Source of the DNA: Pseudomonas sp. G34
GTDB taxonomy: Bacteria; Pseudomonadota; Gammaproteobacteria; Pseudomonadales; Pseudomonadaceae
Assembly (NCBI RefSeq): GCF_031119625.1
Contig: NZ_JAVHZV010000016.1
Location: 186,001 to 250,000 of the forward strand
Length of the DNA: 64,000 nt
Direction: 5' to 3'
Both the position numbers and the translations under genes were made by a program. The notes under the pieces are model-generated. The model was not told the DNA's origin, searched no databases, and saw only the letters and a list, made by a program, of their open reading frames with translations. Below, one piece after another: positions 20,610-30,424 of this stretch (the stretch's first letter is position 1; each line of letters begins with the position of its first letter).

Positions 20610-22385
20610 TCACTCGGCTTTGGGTTGCTCGCGCAGGCGGATGTGCAGCTCACGCAGCGATTTGCCGTCCACCACACCCGGCGCCTGGGTCATGACGCAG
20701 GCCGCGCTCTGGGTTTTCGGGAAGGCGATCACTTCACGGATCGACGAAGCGCCGGTCATCAGCATCACCAGACGGTCGAGGCCGAAGGCCAGGCCACCAT
20801 GGGGCGGCGCACCGTACTTGAGGGCGTCGAGCAGGAAGCCGAACTTCTCCTGCTGCTCGTCTTCGCTGATGCCCAGTACACGGAACACGGTCTGCTGCAT
20901 GGCCTTGTCGTGGATACGGATCGAACCACCACCGAGCTCGGTACCGTTGAGCACCAGGTCGTAGGCGCGCGACAGCGCGGCAGCCGGGTTGGCCTCCAGC
21001 TCTTCGGGCGAGCATTTCGGCGAGGTGAACGGGTGGTGCATGGCGGTCAGGCTGCCATCGTCGTTCTCTTCGAACATCGGGAAGTCGACCACCCACAGCG
21101 GCGCCCATTCGGCGGTCAGCAGGTTGAGGTCATGGCCGAGCTTGATACGCAGCGCGCCCAGGGCATCGTTGACCACCTTGGCGCGGTCGGCACCGAAGAA
21201 CACGATGTCACCATCGACCGCGCCAACGCGATCGAGAATGGTGTTGAGGTTCGGCTCGGCGATGTTCTTGACGATCGGCGACTGCAGGCCTTCGACGCCC
21301 TTGGCGCGCTCGTTGACCTTGATATAGGCCAGGCCCTTGGCGCCATAGTTGCCGACGAACTTGGTGTAGTCGTCGATCTGCTTGCGCGGCATGCTCGCCC
21401 CGCCCGGTACGCGCAGCGCGGCAACGCGGCCTTTCGGGTCGTTGGCCGGGCCGGAGAAGACCTTGAAGTCGACGTCCTTGAGCTGATCGGCCACGTCGAC
21501 CAGCTCCATCGGGATACGCAGGTCCGGCTTGTCGGAGCCGAAACGACGCATGGCTTCGGCCAGGGTCATGTGCGGCAGCGTACCGAACTCGACATCCAGC
21601 ACTTCCTTGAACAGGTTGCGGATCATGGTCTCGGTGATGTGCATGATCTCGGCTTCGTCGAGGAAGCTGGTCTCGATGTCGATCTGGGTGAATTCCGGCT
21701 GGCGGTCGGCACGCAGATCTTCGTCGCGGAAGCACTTGGCGATCTGGTAGTAGCGGTCGAAACCGGCCACCATCAGCAACTGCTTGAACAGCTGCGGCGA
21801 CTGCGGCAGCGCGAAGAAGCTACCGGCGTGGGTACGGCTCGGCACCAGGTAGTCGCGCGCGCCTTCCGGCGTGGCGCGGGTGAGGATCGGCGTCTCCACG
21901 TCGAGGAAGCCGTTCTCGTCCAGGTAGCGACGGATGCTCGAGGTGATGCGCGAGCGCAGCTTGAGCTTCTCGGCCATTTCCGGGCGGCGCAGGTCGATGA
22001 AGCGATAACGCAGGCGCGTCTCTTCACCCACATCGGTGTATTCGTTGAGCGGGAACGGCGGTGTTTCCGCCTCGTTCAGCACCTGCAGCTCGTAGCCCAG
22101 CACCTCGATGGCGCCACTGGCCATGTTGGCGTTGCGCGCGCCTTCAGGACGCAGGCGCACCTTGCCGGTGATCTTGACCACATATTCGCTGCGCACGCGG
22201 TCGGCCTTGGCGAAGGTATCGGCACGGTCCGGGTCGAACACCACCTGGGCCAGGCCTTCGCGATCGCGGATGTCGAGAAAGATCACGCCACCGTGGTCAC
22301 GACGACGGTGAACCCATCCACACAGGGTGATTTCCTGGCCATCCAGGCTTTCGTTCAACTGGCCGCAATAGTGGCTGCGCATCAT
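20610..22385 (-). CDS. aspS: Aspartyl-tRNA synthetase
   Basis: Class II synthetase of 591 residues: an N-terminal OB-fold anticodon-binding domain ([15 protein letters not shown]), the catalytic domain with [18 protein letters not shown], the GAD insertion, and motif 3 GLAFGLDRL. The P. aeruginosa enzyme is non-discriminating and also charges tRNA-Asn; this close relative is probably the same. ATG 22385 gives the conserved MMRSHYCGQ start; the frame is open to 22445 and a start at 22427 is possible but less likely. Confidence 0.96.
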   Translation of the reverse strand: MMRSHYCGQLNESLDGQEITLCGWVHRRRDHGGVIFLDIRDREGLAQVVFDPDRADTFAKADRVRSEYVVKITGKVRLRPEGARNANMASGAIEVLGYELQVLNEAETPPFPLNEYTDVGEETRLRYRFIDLRRPEMAEKLKLRSRITSSIRRYLDENGFLDVETPILTRATPEGARDYLVPSRTHAGSFFALPQSPQLFKQLLMVAGFDRYYQIAKCFRDEDLRADRQPEFTQIDIETSFLDEAEIMHITETMIRNLFKEVLDVEFGTLPHMTLAEAMRRFGSDKPDLRIPMELVDVADQLKDVDFKVFSGPANDPKGRVAALRVPGGASMPRKQIDDYTKFVGNYGAKGLAYIKVNERAKGVEGLQSPIVKNIAEPNLNTILDRVGAVDGDIVFFGADRAKVVNDALGALRIKLGHDLNLLTAEWAPLWVVDFPMFEENDDGSLTAMHHPFTSPKCSPEELEANPAAALSRAYDLVLNGTELGGGSIRIHDKAMQQTVFRVLGISEDEQQEKFGFLLDALKYGAPPHGGLAFGLDRLVMLMTGASSIREVIAFPKTQSAACVMTQAPGVVDGKSLRELHIRLREQPKAE

Positions 22386-22667
22386 GATCGGGTTCGCTTC
22401 TCTGATCGGTTCTGGATTCGTCGACATCGCCTGCCATTTGGGCAAAGCGCCTGAGCCGCACGCGTGAAAAGGGCGGAATTATATAGCCTTTATCGGCAGG
22501 GCGCAGCACGTGTTATGCGCCATCGCTCTGGTAAAAGAGCTGAACCCGGGCGCTGCGATTGATTCAAAGCATGGCCGCTATTGAGACGAACCCGGAGCAT
22601 GTGACGAACGGTCGTGATAGGCTTTTTGCCATCGACTCTTAGCCATTGCTTACTTAGGAGAGCAACC

Positions 22668-23138
22668 ATGGAAATCAACATCGGCATCGCCGAACAAGAC
22701 CGCGAAGCCATCGCCGAAGGCCTGTCGCGCCTGCTCGCGGACACCTACACCCTGTACCTGAAAACCCATAACTTCCACTGGAACGTTACCGGGCCGATGT
22801 TCAACACCCTGCACCTGATGTTCGAAGGTCAGTACACCGAACTGGCACTCGCCGTCGACGCCATTGCCGAGCGTATTCGCGCCCTGGGCTTCCCGGCCCC
22901 GGGTACCTATGCGGCATACGCGCGTCTTTCTTCGATCAAGGAAGAGGAAGGCGTACCCAGTGCCGACGAAATGATCCGGCTGCTGGTGCAAGGGCAGGAA
23001 GCCGTGGTGCGCACCGCGCGCGGTATCTTCCCGCTGCTCGACAAGGTCAGCGACGAGCCGACCGCCGATCTGCTGACCCAGCGCATGCAGGTTCACGAGA
23101 AAACCGCGTGGATGCTGCGCAGCCTGCTGGCTGCCTGA
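22668..23138 (+). CDS. Dps-family ferritin-like protein
   Basis: DNA-protection/mini-ferritin protein of 156 residues that oxidises and stores iron using peroxide. The interfacial ferroxidase residues are in [12 protein letters not shown] followed by [12 protein letters not shown]. The N terminus [12 protein letters not shown] is short and not lysine-rich, so strong DNA binding through a basic tail is not expected. TTAGGAG precedes the ATG at 22668; the longer frame from 22614 is not supported. Corresponds in position to P. aeruginosa PA0962. Confidence 0.92.
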   Translation: MEINIGIAEQDREAIAEGLSRLLADTYTLYLKTHNFHWNVTGPMFNTLHLMFEGQYTELALAVDAIAERIRALGFPAPGTYAAYARLSSIKEEEGVPSADEMIRLLVQGQEAVVRTARGIFPLLDKVSDEPTADLLTQRMQVHEKTAWMLRSLLAA

Positions 23139-23148
23139 CGCTTACGCC

Positions 23149-23174
23149 AACAGGGCTGCCACGGCAGCCCTGTT
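23149..23174 (+). terminator. Terminator after the Dps-like gene
   Basis: A 12-bp stem AACAGGGCTGCC/GGCAGCCCTGTT with a two-base gap follows the stop by 10 bases and is followed by TCGTTT. Confidence 0.8.
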
Positions 23175-23380
23175 TCGTTTCTCCCCGCCATAATCGCCAG
23201 CACGGCGCCGGCAATTTGAGTAGCCCTCCTCTTTGCTGTTAAATACGCCCCGTGCCGCCATCCCAACTCCTGGGCCGGTGCATAGGCTGGCCCTCCCGAA
23301 CCTTCATCGCCCTTACGTCACGGCAAATCGCGTGGAGCCAGCTCTTCCTGGTGATCCTTTATCTAGTGAGTGCGTTGAAC

Positions 23381-23983
23381 ATGTTGAAACTCGTCCACCT
23401 GCTGGTGGGGCTCTGCGCCCTGCCGTTATCCATCGCCCCTGGCCTGAACGACGGCATCCAGCCGTTCCTGCAACATCCCGACGCGCTGTGCCTGGCGCTC
23501 TTTGGCTTTCTCAACCTGCTACTGGCCACGCAGTTTCCACTGTGGCACAGCAACGCCCGCCAGCATTTGCAAAACCTGGCGTGCGCCCTGCTGATCCTCG
23601 GCACCCTGCTGCAGGCTCTGATTCTGCTCGCCCCCCTGCCCCTCATCGCCGAGCAGCCGGCCCTGCTGTTCAGCCTGCTGATCATCACCCTGGCGGTTGC
23701 CCTGCACCTGGGCACCAACCTGCGCTTCGACAGAAAGAAAGCTGCCGTCCAGCAAGACCTGGGTGATCGCGAAACCGGCACCGTGAAGTGGTTCAACACC
23801 TCGAAAGGCTTCGGTTTCATCTCCCGCGATGCTGGCGAGGATATCTTCGTGCACTTCCGTGCGATCCGCGGCGAAGGCCACCGCGTTCTGGTGGAAGGCC
23901 AGCGCGTCGAGTTTTCCGTGATGCAGCGCGACAAAGGCCTGCAGGCCGAAGACGTGATCGCCGCCCTGCCGACCCGGCGCTGA
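23381..23983 (+). CDS. Membrane-anchored cold-shock-domain protein
   Basis: A 200-residue protein with two distinct parts. Residues 1 to about 115 are hydrophobic, with about three to four predicted transmembrane segments. Residues from about 134 on form a cold-shock domain with [18 protein letters not shown] and [10 protein letters not shown], the RNP1 and RNP2 nucleic-acid-binding motifs. It is therefore likely a single-stranded nucleic-acid binder held at the inner membrane. The start at ATG 23381 is by comparison with the pseudomonad homologue (PA0961); the frame stays open to 23252. The ribosome-binding site is weak. Confidence 0.82.
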   Translation: MLKLVHLLVGLCALPLSIAPGLNDGIQPFLQHPDALCLALFGFLNLLLATQFPLWHSNARQHLQNLACALLILGTLLQALILLAPLPLIAEQPALLFSLLIITLAVALHLGTNLRFDRKKAAVQQDLGDRETGTVKWFNTSKGFGFISRDAGEDIFVHFRAIRGEGHRVLVEGQRVEFSVMQRDKGLQAEDVIAALPTRR

Positions 23984-23997
23984 TTCTTCAGCCCATG

Positions 23998-24030
23998 AAA
24001 AAAGCCCCGTCAGCGATGACGGGGCTTTTT
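23998..24030 (+). terminator. Terminator after the cold-shock-domain gene
   Basis: AAAAAGCCCCGTCA and its complement form a stem of about 12 bp with a GCGA loop, followed by TTTTT. The A-rich left flank would let it also act on minus-strand transcripts. Confidence 0.88.
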
Positions 24031-24147
24031 CATTTGTAATGTCAGCTGCCCAGGTGAACCGGAACGCCAGCCGCTCGTAGCCTAGGCGAACGGATCGCCA
24101 CGCCCTGCAGCCTGCAACGGTGTAAAGCTAGTTCACGGTGCCCTTGA

Positions 24148-24354
24148 TCAGTAATGAGGCGGCGGCGCCTCATCCTGGCCAACCCCGAACGGGCTGACTT
24201 CCTCCTGGCGCTTGGCCAGGGCCTGCATCTGTAGCTGCAGGCGCTCGATCAATTTCTGCTGCTCCACCAGGGCATCATTGAGTGCCTGAATGGTGTCGTC
24301 CTGAAAGGCCTGACGACTCTCCAGCTCGACGATGCGCTGTTCGAAATCGCTCAT
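24148..24354 (-). CDS. slyX: SlyX family coiled-coil protein
   Basis: A 68-residue protein made mostly of one coiled-coil helix ([20 protein letters not shown] onward, heptads to about residue 50) and a Pro-rich tail ending PPPHY, as in the SlyX family. Function is unknown. AGGAGAGG precedes the ATG, and it starts directly after the HIT gene stop, so the two form one unit. Confidence 0.9.
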   Translation of the reverse strand: MSDFEQRIVELESRQAFQDDTIQALNDALVEQQKLIERLQLQMQALAKRQEEVSPFGVGQDEAPPPHY

Positions 24355-24780
24355 TCATACCTCTCCTGCGCGGTAGTGTCCCGGCATGACCGATCGCAAC
24401 CTGTCACGCAGCGCAACCACCTGCTGCTGCTCATAGGGCTTGGCCGGGTGACGCCCCCACACCGGGGCCGGCCAGGCGTCGTCGTCGCGGTAACGGACGA
24501 TCACGTGCATGTGCAGCTGACTGACCACGTTACCCAGGCTGGCGATATTGATCTTGTCGGCCTTGAACGCATCCTTGAGCACCTCGCCCAACAAGGCCGC
24601 CTCTGCCCATAGCGCTTGCTGATCCTGCGCGTCGAGCTGAAACACCTCACTGACATCCTCGCGGCGGGGCACCAGGATGAACCAGGGGTAACGGGCATCG
24701 TTACTGAGCAGCACGCGACTGAGCGGCAGATCCCCCAGCACGAAGGTGTCCTGCTGCAGACGCGAATCCAGTACGAACAT
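24355..24780 (-). CDS. HIT-domain nucleotide-binding protein
   Basis: A 141-residue histidine-triad family protein, probably a nucleotide hydrolase or transferase of unknown substrate. The active-site region reads SQLHMHVIVRYRDD, in which the first histidine of the usual triad is glutamine, as in several HIT branches. It begins MFVLDSRLQQDTFVLGDLPL. GAGGTG precedes the ATG. Pairing with slyX is conserved in pseudomonads. Confidence 0.9.
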   Translation of the reverse strand: MFVLDSRLQQDTFVLGDLPLSRVLLSNDARYPWFILVPRREDVSEVFQLDAQDQQALWAEAALLGEVLKDAFKADKINIASLGNVVSQLHMHVIVRYRDDDAWPAPVWGRHPAKPYEQQQVVALRDRLRSVMPGHYRAGEV

Positions 24781-25436
24781 GTGCTCACCTCATCTCAATG
24801 AGTCATTCAGCGGACCGGGCAACCCGGCAAAGGCGCAGCATACCCGCCAAGGTGTTGAAAATTAACCCCAAATCATATGCACCAAAAACGCGCACAAGCG
24901 GCAAGACTGGCTTCTCCGATGCACCATATTGTTTCCCAAAGTAAACATTGGCCTACACATTCAAACGCCAACTAAAACTCATTATCAACAATCAAAGCAT
25001 ATAGATAGCAAGCTACTAAGAAGCACGCTAACAAGAACGCAAAAAAACCGATGTTTAGGTCGATAATCTGTACTTTCCAGCGAAAGCCTGCCCACAAAAC
25101 CCAGTATTTCGGCACCTTTGGTAATTTTGAGCACGGCTTTTGCTTTAAAGCTCGCAACGCTCCCGAATGGGGCCTCGCGGTAACGCTTCCAGGCCCTGTA
25201 ATAGAGCTGTAGATCGTCGGATGGTACTCAGTAGGCATGGCTTGCCTGGTTGCGACGCACCCTTTGCACTCAACGACATGCGCAAGGGTTGCGACGAAAT
25301 GGATAGATCGAAACTATCGCCAATACAAAGCGCCGTGCTATAAGTTCCATCCGACATAAAAAGAAATAGGGCTGCTCGCCATAACAACCTTATTGAGCAG
25401 CAGTAGTACTCTTCTAAACCAAAGGAGCAAATCACG
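24781..25436. other. Low-GC islet upstream of the oprD-type porin gene
   Basis: This 656-base gap between two divergent genes is clearly richer in A and T (about 24840-25330) than anything else in the window apart from promoters. No recognised gene lies in it; a weak small frame is listed separately. A 7-bp hairpin GCTGCTC/GAGCAGC (25371-25401) lies in the probable porin leader, and AAAGGAG precedes the porin start. Confidence 0.6.
24972..25238 (-). CDS. Possible small membrane protein, unrecognised
   Basis: An 88-codon frame inside the low-GC islet. The C-terminal half, from about residue 44, looks protein-like: a basic/aromatic segment (KYWVLWAGFRWK), a hydrophobic helix of about 20 residues (IGFFAFLLACFLVACYLYAL) and an acidic tail. 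The first half is less convincing. The ATG has only a weak AGG upstream. It may be a real small membrane protein, a gene remnant or chance. I do not recognise a family. Confidence 0.3.
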   Translation of the reverse strand: MPTEYHPTIYSSITGPGSVTARPHSGALRALKQKPCSKLPKVPKYWVLWAGFRWKVQIIDLNIGFFAFLLACFLVACYLYALIVDNEF

Positions 25437-26684
25437 ATGCGAGTGATGAAGTGGAGCGTAATCGCCCTGGCTGTGGCCGCGGGTACCTCTCAGATGGCAG
25501 TGGCGTCGGAGCAGTCCGAATCGAAGGGTTTCGTTGAAGACAGCACCCTGTCGCTCCTGGCGCGCAGCATGTACTACAACCGCGATGCCCGTAACGGCGC
25601 TTCCCGTGGCACCGAAGGCAAAGGCTATTCCGAAGAGTGGGGCGCCAGCGCACGTGCACTGTTCGAATCCGGCTTTACCCAAGGTACCGTTGGTTTCGGC
25701 GTTAACGCTTATGCCGGCACGCTTTGGCAGCTGGACACCGGTGGTGGCCGCCGTGGTGTTGGCATGTTCCCGGAAAACGACGGCAAGGACCTGAGCATCG
25801 CCAACGCTGCAGTCAAAGCACGTATTTCCAGCACCACACTGACCTACGGCTCGCAAATGCCAGCCCTGCCGGTCCTGGCCTACGATGACGGCCGCCTGCT
25901 GCCGGAAACCTTCGAAGGCACCATGGTCACCAGCAAGGAGATCGAAGGTCTCGAGCTGAATGCTGGTCGCTTCACCGCCCAAAACGAAATGCGTCAATCC
26001 GGTCGCGACAGCGCTGGCTTGAAGTCCATTAACGTGGCTGGTGGCTCTTACGCTTTCACTAAGGACTTCAGCGCTGCGCTCTACTACAGCGACCTGGAAG
26101 ATCGTTACAAGCGTAAATACGCAAACCTGAACTACAACCTGCCGCTGACCGAAGAGCAAGCCCTGGGCTTCGACTTCAACATCTACAAGAGCGACTACGA
26201 CCGGCAGTTCGGCGGTGGTGACAACACCATCTGGAGCCTGGCAGCCAAGTACAGCGTTGGCGCACACGCCTTCATCCTGGCCCACCAGCGCAACACCGGT
26301 GATCGTGGCTTCGATTACGGCGTAGGTGATGGCGGTGGCGCGATCTTCGTAGCCAACAGCTTCCTGTCCGACTTCAACCAGGAAGACGAGCGCAGCTGGC
26401 AAGCCAGCTACGAGCTGGACTTCGCCACTTATGGCGTACCAGGCCTGAGCTTCAAAACCGCTTACATCTGGGCTGATAACATCCAGACTGCCGAGAGCAA
26501 CAACGGTAAAGAACACGAGTTCTTCAACCAGGTTAAATACACCGTGCAAAACGGCCCGGCTAAGGATCTGTCCTTCCGCCTGCGCGGCTCGGTTCTGCGC
26601 GCCAACTCGGCTGTCAACGACCAAAACGTTGCCGACACCAACGAAGTTCGCTTCTACGTGAACTACCCGCTCAGCGTTCTGTAA
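25437..26684 (+). CDS. OprD-family outer-membrane porin
   Basis: An 18-stranded substrate-specific channel of the OprD/Occ family, 415 residues. Signal peptide ends at AVA (about residue 23) before SEQSESKGFVEDS. Family landmarks include LLARSMYYNRDAR, YGSQMPALPVLAYDDGRLLP, NQVKYTVQNGPAKDLSFRLR and a C-terminal aromatic/hydrophobic strand ending NYPLSVL. Typical substrates are basic amino acids or carboxylates; specificity cannot be assigned. A good AAAGGAG site and a terminator bracket the gene. Position matches PA0958 (oprD) of P. aeruginosa, but that does not prove the same substrate. Confidence 0.93.
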   Translation: MRVMKWSVIALAVAAGTSQMAVASEQSESKGFVEDSTLSLLARSMYYNRDARNGASRGTEGKGYSEEWGASARALFESGFTQGTVGFGVNAYAGTLWQLDTGGGRRGVGMFPENDGKDLSIANAAVKARISSTTLTYGSQMPALPVLAYDDGRLLPETFEGTMVTSKEIEGLELNAGRFTAQNEMRQSGRDSAGLKSINVAGGSYAFTKDFSAALYYSDLEDRYKRKYANLNYNLPLTEEQALGFDFNIYKSDYDRQFGGGDNTIWSLAAKYSVGAHAFILAHQRNTGDRGFDYGVGDGGGAIFVANSFLSDFNQEDERSWQASYELDFATYGVPGLSFKTAYIWADNIQTAESNNGKEHEFFNQVKYTVQNGPAKDLSFRLRGSVLRANSAVNDQNVADTNEVRFYVNYPLSVL

Positions 26685-26710
26685 TCTCGCGCAAGCCTGA
26701 TAGCAGTTCA

Positions 26711-26736
26711 AAAACCCGGCTTCGGCCGGGTTTTTT
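26711..26736 (+). terminator. Terminator after the OprD-type gene
   Basis: AAAACCCGGC-TTCG-GCCGGGTTTTTT, a 10-bp stem with a stable tetraloop and six Ts, begins 26 bases past the stop. Confidence 0.93.
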
Positions 26737-26943
26737 ATTGCCTATCAGCTGCTCATCACTGCCATGCAGCGGGCGACGATAGCCTGCCCGTACGCGCCCC
26801 CACGGTGCAATCGACCGCACACCTGCTCGCCAGCTTGCCACCGCAATCACCCCTCGGCACTTCGCGTCCTGTACGCCATCAGCCACGCGCCGTACAATGC
26901 CGAGCGATAAAAATCCCCTTTGCTACCGACAGAACGGCCCATC

Positions 26944-28659
26944 ATGCGTACCAGTCAGTTCCTGCTTTCGACCCTCAAAGAAACGCCCTCCGATGCGGTG
27001 GTGATCAGCCACCAGCTGCTGCTGCGCGCCGGCATGATCCGCAAGCTTGCATCCGGCCTGTACACCTGGCTGCCGATGGGCCTGCGCACCCTGCGCAAGG
27101 TGGAAAGAATCGTACGCGAGGAGATGGACGCCGCCGGTGCACTGGAGGTGCTGATGCCCGCCATCCAGCCCGCCGAACTGTGGCAGGAATCTGGCCGCTG
27201 GGTGCAGTACGGCCCGGAGCTGTTGCGCGTGAAGGATCGCCATGATCGCGAGTTCTGCGTGGGCCCGACCCACGAGGAAGTGATCACCGATCTGGCCCGC
27301 AACGAGCTGAACAGCTACAAGCAGCTGCCGCTGAATCTCTATCAGATCCAGACCAAGTTCCGCGACGAGATCCGCCCGCGCTTCGGCCTGATGCGTGGCC
27401 GCGAATTCATCATGAAGGACGCCTACTCCTTCCATGCCGACCAGGCTTCCCTGCAGCAGACCTACGATCGCATGCACCAGGCCTACTGCAATATCTTCAC
27501 CCGCCTGGGCCTGAACTTCCGCCCCGTGGAGGCTGACAACGGCTCCATTGGCGGCGCCGGCTCCCACGAATTCCACGTGCTGGCCGAGTCGGGCGAAGAC
27601 GATATCGTGTTCAGCAACGCCTCCGACTACGCCGCCAATATCGAGAAGGCCGAAGCCATTCCTCGCGAGTCCGCCCGTGCGGCGCCGAGCGAAGAGTTGC
27701 GCCTGGTCGACACCCCGAACGCCAAGACCATCCAGCAACTGGTGCAAGGCTACGACCTGCCCATCGAGCGCACCATCAAGACGCTGATCGTGCATGCCGA
27801 AGAAGCAGGCAAACTCATTGCCCTGATCGTTCGCGGTGATCACGAGCTGAACGAGATCAAGGCCGCCAACCAGCCTGGCGTGGCCAATCCGCTGGTGATG
27901 GCCTCGGATGCCGAACTGCGCGACGCCATCGGTGCCGGCGCCGGCTCCCTGGGCCCGCTGAACCTGCCGCTGCCGATCATCATCGACCGCTCGGTCGAGC
28001 TGATGAGCGATTTCGCCATTGGTGCCAACATCGACGACAAGCATTACTTCGGTGTGAACTGGGAACGCGACCTGCCGGTACCCACCGTCGCCGACCTGCG
28101 CAACGTGGTGGCCGGCGACCCGAGCCCGGATGGCAAAGGCACCCTGGAGATCAAGCGCGGCATCGAAGTCGGGCATATCTTCCAGCTCGGTAGCAAATAC
28201 AGCGAAGCGATGAACTGCCAGGTACTGGGCGAGAACGGCAAGCCGGTGGTGCTGAGCATGGGCTGCTACGGCATCGGCGTGTCCCGCGTGGTGGCTGCCG
28301 CCATCGAGCAGAACAACGACGAGCGCGGCATCATCTGGAACGACGCCCTGGCGCCCTTCCAGATCGCCCTGGTACCGCTGCGCTACGAAACCGATGCGGT
28401 GCGCGAAGCCACCGACAAGCTGTATGGCGAACTGACTGCCGCCGGCTTCGAAGTTTTGCTCGACGACCGTGACAAAAAGACCAGTCCGGGCATCAAATTC
28501 GCAGACATGGAATTGATCGGCATCCCGCATCGCATCGTGGTCAGCGATCGCGGCCTGGCCGAAGGTAACCTGGAGTACAAGAGCCGCCTGGACACCGAGG
28601 CTCAACCAGTCGCCGTCGGCGAGATCCTGTCGTTCATCCAGAACCGTATCCGCCGCTGA
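26944..28659 (+). CDS. proS: Prolyl-tRNA synthetase
   Basis: Class II synthetase of the bacterial type, 571 residues, with the editing (INS) domain inserted between motifs 2 and 3. Seen: [63 protein letters not shown], the editing domain around [10 protein letters not shown], and [20 protein letters not shown] 26944 gives the standard start. The lipoprotein gene follows 17 bases later. Confidence 0.97.
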   Translation: MRTSQFLLSTLKETPSDAVVISHQLLLRAGMIRKLASGLYTWLPMGLRTLRKVERIVREEMDAAGALEVLMPAIQPAELWQESGRWVQYGPELLRVKDRHDREFCVGPTHEEVITDLARNELNSYKQLPLNLYQIQTKFRDEIRPRFGLMRGREFIMKDAYSFHADQASLQQTYDRMHQAYCNIFTRLGLNFRPVEADNGSIGGAGSHEFHVLAESGEDDIVFSNASDYAANIEKAEAIPRESARAAPSEELRLVDTPNAKTIQQLVQGYDLPIERTIKTLIVHAEEAGKLIALIVRGDHELNEIKAANQPGVANPLVMASDAELRDAIGAGAGSLGPLNLPLPIIIDRSVELMSDFAIGANIDDKHYFGVNWERDLPVPTVADLRNVVAGDPSPDGKGTLEIKRGIEVGHIFQLGSKYSEAMNCQVLGENGKPVVLSMGCYGIGVSRVVAAAIEQNNDERGIIWNDALAPFQIALVPLRYETDAVREATDKLYGELTAAGFEVLLDDRDKKTSPGIKFADMELIGIPHRIVVSDRGLAEGNLEYKSRLDTEAQPVAVGEILSFIQNRIRR

Positions 28660-28676
28660 CCCCTTAAAGAGCCGTC

Positions 28677-29630
28677 ATGTTCAAGCGAAGCACCCTACGC
28701 GTTCTCGGCGCCACCACCTGTGGCGCCCTCTTTCTCGCTGGCTGCGCCAACCATCTGCCGCAGCGCAGCGAACACGAGGAGCGCGTCGAACGCAAACTGC
28801 TGAGCCACAGCCTGCAGATCGACGTGGGCCAGCCCGAGGTACTGGAGCTGCCCCAGCGGCGGGTGCGCGTGCAGGAACAGAAGGTCTTCGAGGTGACGCC
28901 GTTCGAGGTCACCCGCCACTACGACCGCTATACGCCGTATCAGCCATGGCGCGAGATCTATGAAATCCCGCTGGGCGCGGTGGCCATCGTTGGCGGCATC
29001 GGTGCCAACGTGCTCAACGTGGTAGCGCTCGGGCGCATTCCGGATAGCGCCACCAAGGACTGGATCAGCTACGGCGTAGCGGGCGTCAACCCGTTCATGA
29101 ACGTCGAGTCCAATGGCCGCTCGCAGCAGAACCTGGCCGGCATCGACGAGAAGCGCCAGGAAACCCGCACGGACTACTCCAGCCTGCCCTGGGCCGAGCG
29201 ACCGGTGATGATCAAGGCCGGCGAGCAGACCCATGAGCTGCTCACCGACCGCAATGGGGTGCTGCGCCTCAACCTGCTCGACGGCCCATTCGCCGACCAG
29301 GACATCGCCCGGGTCGGCACCCTGCTGCTGACCGTCACCGACGAACAGGACGCGACCAGCGCCGAGGCGACCTTGCTGGTCAGCCGCACGCTGCGGGGCA
29401 AGCTGCGTGAAGCCCATGACCTGATCTACGACGACCTCGAAGGGGCGGAGGTCGAGCAGTGGGTGCATCGCGTCAAGCGCCTGTCCGACCTGGGCCTTGA
29501 AGAAGAAGCCAGCGAGCTGGAACAGAGCCTGATCGAACTGACCCGCAACGACCCCGAACTGCAGGCCGAATTCCTGCGCTCGCTAACCCAGAACGCCGGC
29601 CGGCTCGCCGCGGATCCGGGCGAAGACTAG
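28677..29630 (+). CDS. Conserved outer-membrane/periplasmic lipoprotein of unknown function
   Basis: A 317-residue lipoprotein with lipobox LFLAGC (Cys23). Beyond the N terminus it has an EIYEIPLGAVAIVGGIGANVL hydrophobic patch, a domain that could be a beta-sandwich, and an acidic helical C terminus rich in Glu and Leu (about 250-317). I do not recognise the domain. It follows proS closely, as its homologue does in P. aeruginosa, and converges on acyP with only four bases between stops. Confidence 0.8.
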   Translation: MFKRSTLRVLGATTCGALFLAGCANHLPQRSEHEERVERKLLSHSLQIDVGQPEVLELPQRRVRVQEQKVFEVTPFEVTRHYDRYTPYQPWREIYEIPLGAVAIVGGIGANVLNVVALGRIPDSATKDWISYGVAGVNPFMNVESNGRSQQNLAGIDEKRQETRTDYSSLPWAERPVMIKAGEQTHELLTDRNGVLRLNLLDGPFADQDIARVGTLLLTVTDEQDATSAEATLLVSRTLRGKLREAHDLIYDDLEGAEVEQWVHRVKRLSDLGLEEEASELEQSLIELTRNDPELQAEFLRSLTQNAGRLAADPGED

Positions 29631-29634
29631 GTCA

Positions 29635-29910
29635 CTAACGCCGAATCTCGAAGCCTCGCGCATTCTCTACGGGGCGCTCGTTCAGCACCAGCGACACCAC
29701 GCGAGCGCCTGAAGGCCCGTGCTCCAACCATTGGGCCAGCGAATGGACTGCGCCCTCCTCGCCTTCGAACATGACCTCCACGCGACCATCGGGCAGATTG
29801 CGCACCCAGCCTGACAACTGCAAACGCCTGGCCTCGATGGCCGTGCTCTGGCGAAAACCGACACCCTGCACACGCCCTTCGACATAGCCGTGCCGACCGA
29901 CCATGGCCAT
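29635..29910 (-). CDS. acyP: Acylphosphatase
   Basis: Small enzyme of about 91 residues hydrolysing acyl phosphates such as carbamoyl- or acetyl-phosphate. The phosphate-binding loop GRVQGVGFRQ supplies the catalytic arginine, and WVRNLPDGRVEVMFEGEE holds the catalytic asparagine. ATG 29910 is chosen with AGGAGAG upstream; an ATG two codons later is also possible. It begins four bases after the thioredoxin-like gene, so the two are one unit. Confidence 0.95.
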   Translation of the reverse strand: MAMVGRHGYVEGRVQGVGFRQSTAIEARRLQLSGWVRNLPDGRVEVMFEGEEGAVHSLAQWLEHGPSGARVVSLVLNERPVENARGFEIRR

Positions 29911-29914
29911 TGCC

Positions 29915-30394
29915 TCAACTCTCCTGGCGCAGCGCTGCCAGCCGCGCCTTGAGGCCTTCGGCGGTCTGCTCACCGAGCAGACGCTCACGCACCTTGCCCT
30001 GGTCATCGACGATATAGGTCACCGGCAGTGCATCGCTGGGCGGCAGCCCGTAGCGCTCCGCGGGATCCTTGGCCAGCACCGTGAATTCGATACCCAGCGC
30101 CTTGGCCGCCTTGCTGAGCTCATCGCCCTGCAGGCCATCGAAATTGACACCGAACACCCCGACAAACTGCTTCTCCAGCTCGGGCGCCAGGGCGTTAAGC
30201 TCGGGAATCTCGGAGCGGCAGGGCCCACACCACTCGGCCCAATAATTGATAACCAGCCACTGGCCTTCAAGGCGCTCAACCGCTACCTTCTGCCCATGCT
30301 GATCGACACCGACGTCATCCGTGCAACCTGCCAACAGCACAGCGGCGATGAGCACCATCATGAGCCGAATGACTGACTGGACCCGCTTTACCAT
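29915..30394 (-). CDS. TlpA-family thioredoxin-like lipoprotein
   Basis: A 159-residue membrane-anchored periplasmic thiol oxidoreductase. The N terminus MVKRVQSVIRLM leads into lipobox VLLAGC (about Cys24), then a thioredoxin fold with active site WCGPC in YWAEWCGPCRSEIPEL and cis-Pro in ALPVTYIVDD. Such proteins reduce disulfides in cytochrome c maturation or other substrates. The ATG at 30394 follows GAGGA. It is divergent from the PilZ-like gene with only 30 bases between starts. Confidence 0.9.
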   Translation of the reverse strand: MVKRVQSVIRLMMVLIAAVLLAGCTDDVGVDQHGQKVAVERLEGQWLVINYWAEWCGPCRSEIPELNALAPELEKQFVGVFGVNFDGLQGDELSKAAKALGIEFTVLAKDPAERYGLPPSDALPVTYIVDDQGKVRERLLGEQTAEGLKARLAALRQES

Positions 30395-30424
30395 GGAAAT
30401 GGTCCTCATACCGATAAGGTTGCT

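Noticed and set aside
20589..22454. A 621-codon open frame antisense to aspS
   Set aside because: Shadow frame rich in Gln, His, Val and Leu with no motif; aspS on the other strand is certain.
25145..25435. Minus-strand 96-codon frame in the islet before the porin gene
   Set aside because: It overlaps the porin leader and the other small frame, has no ribosome-binding site and no protein-like pattern.
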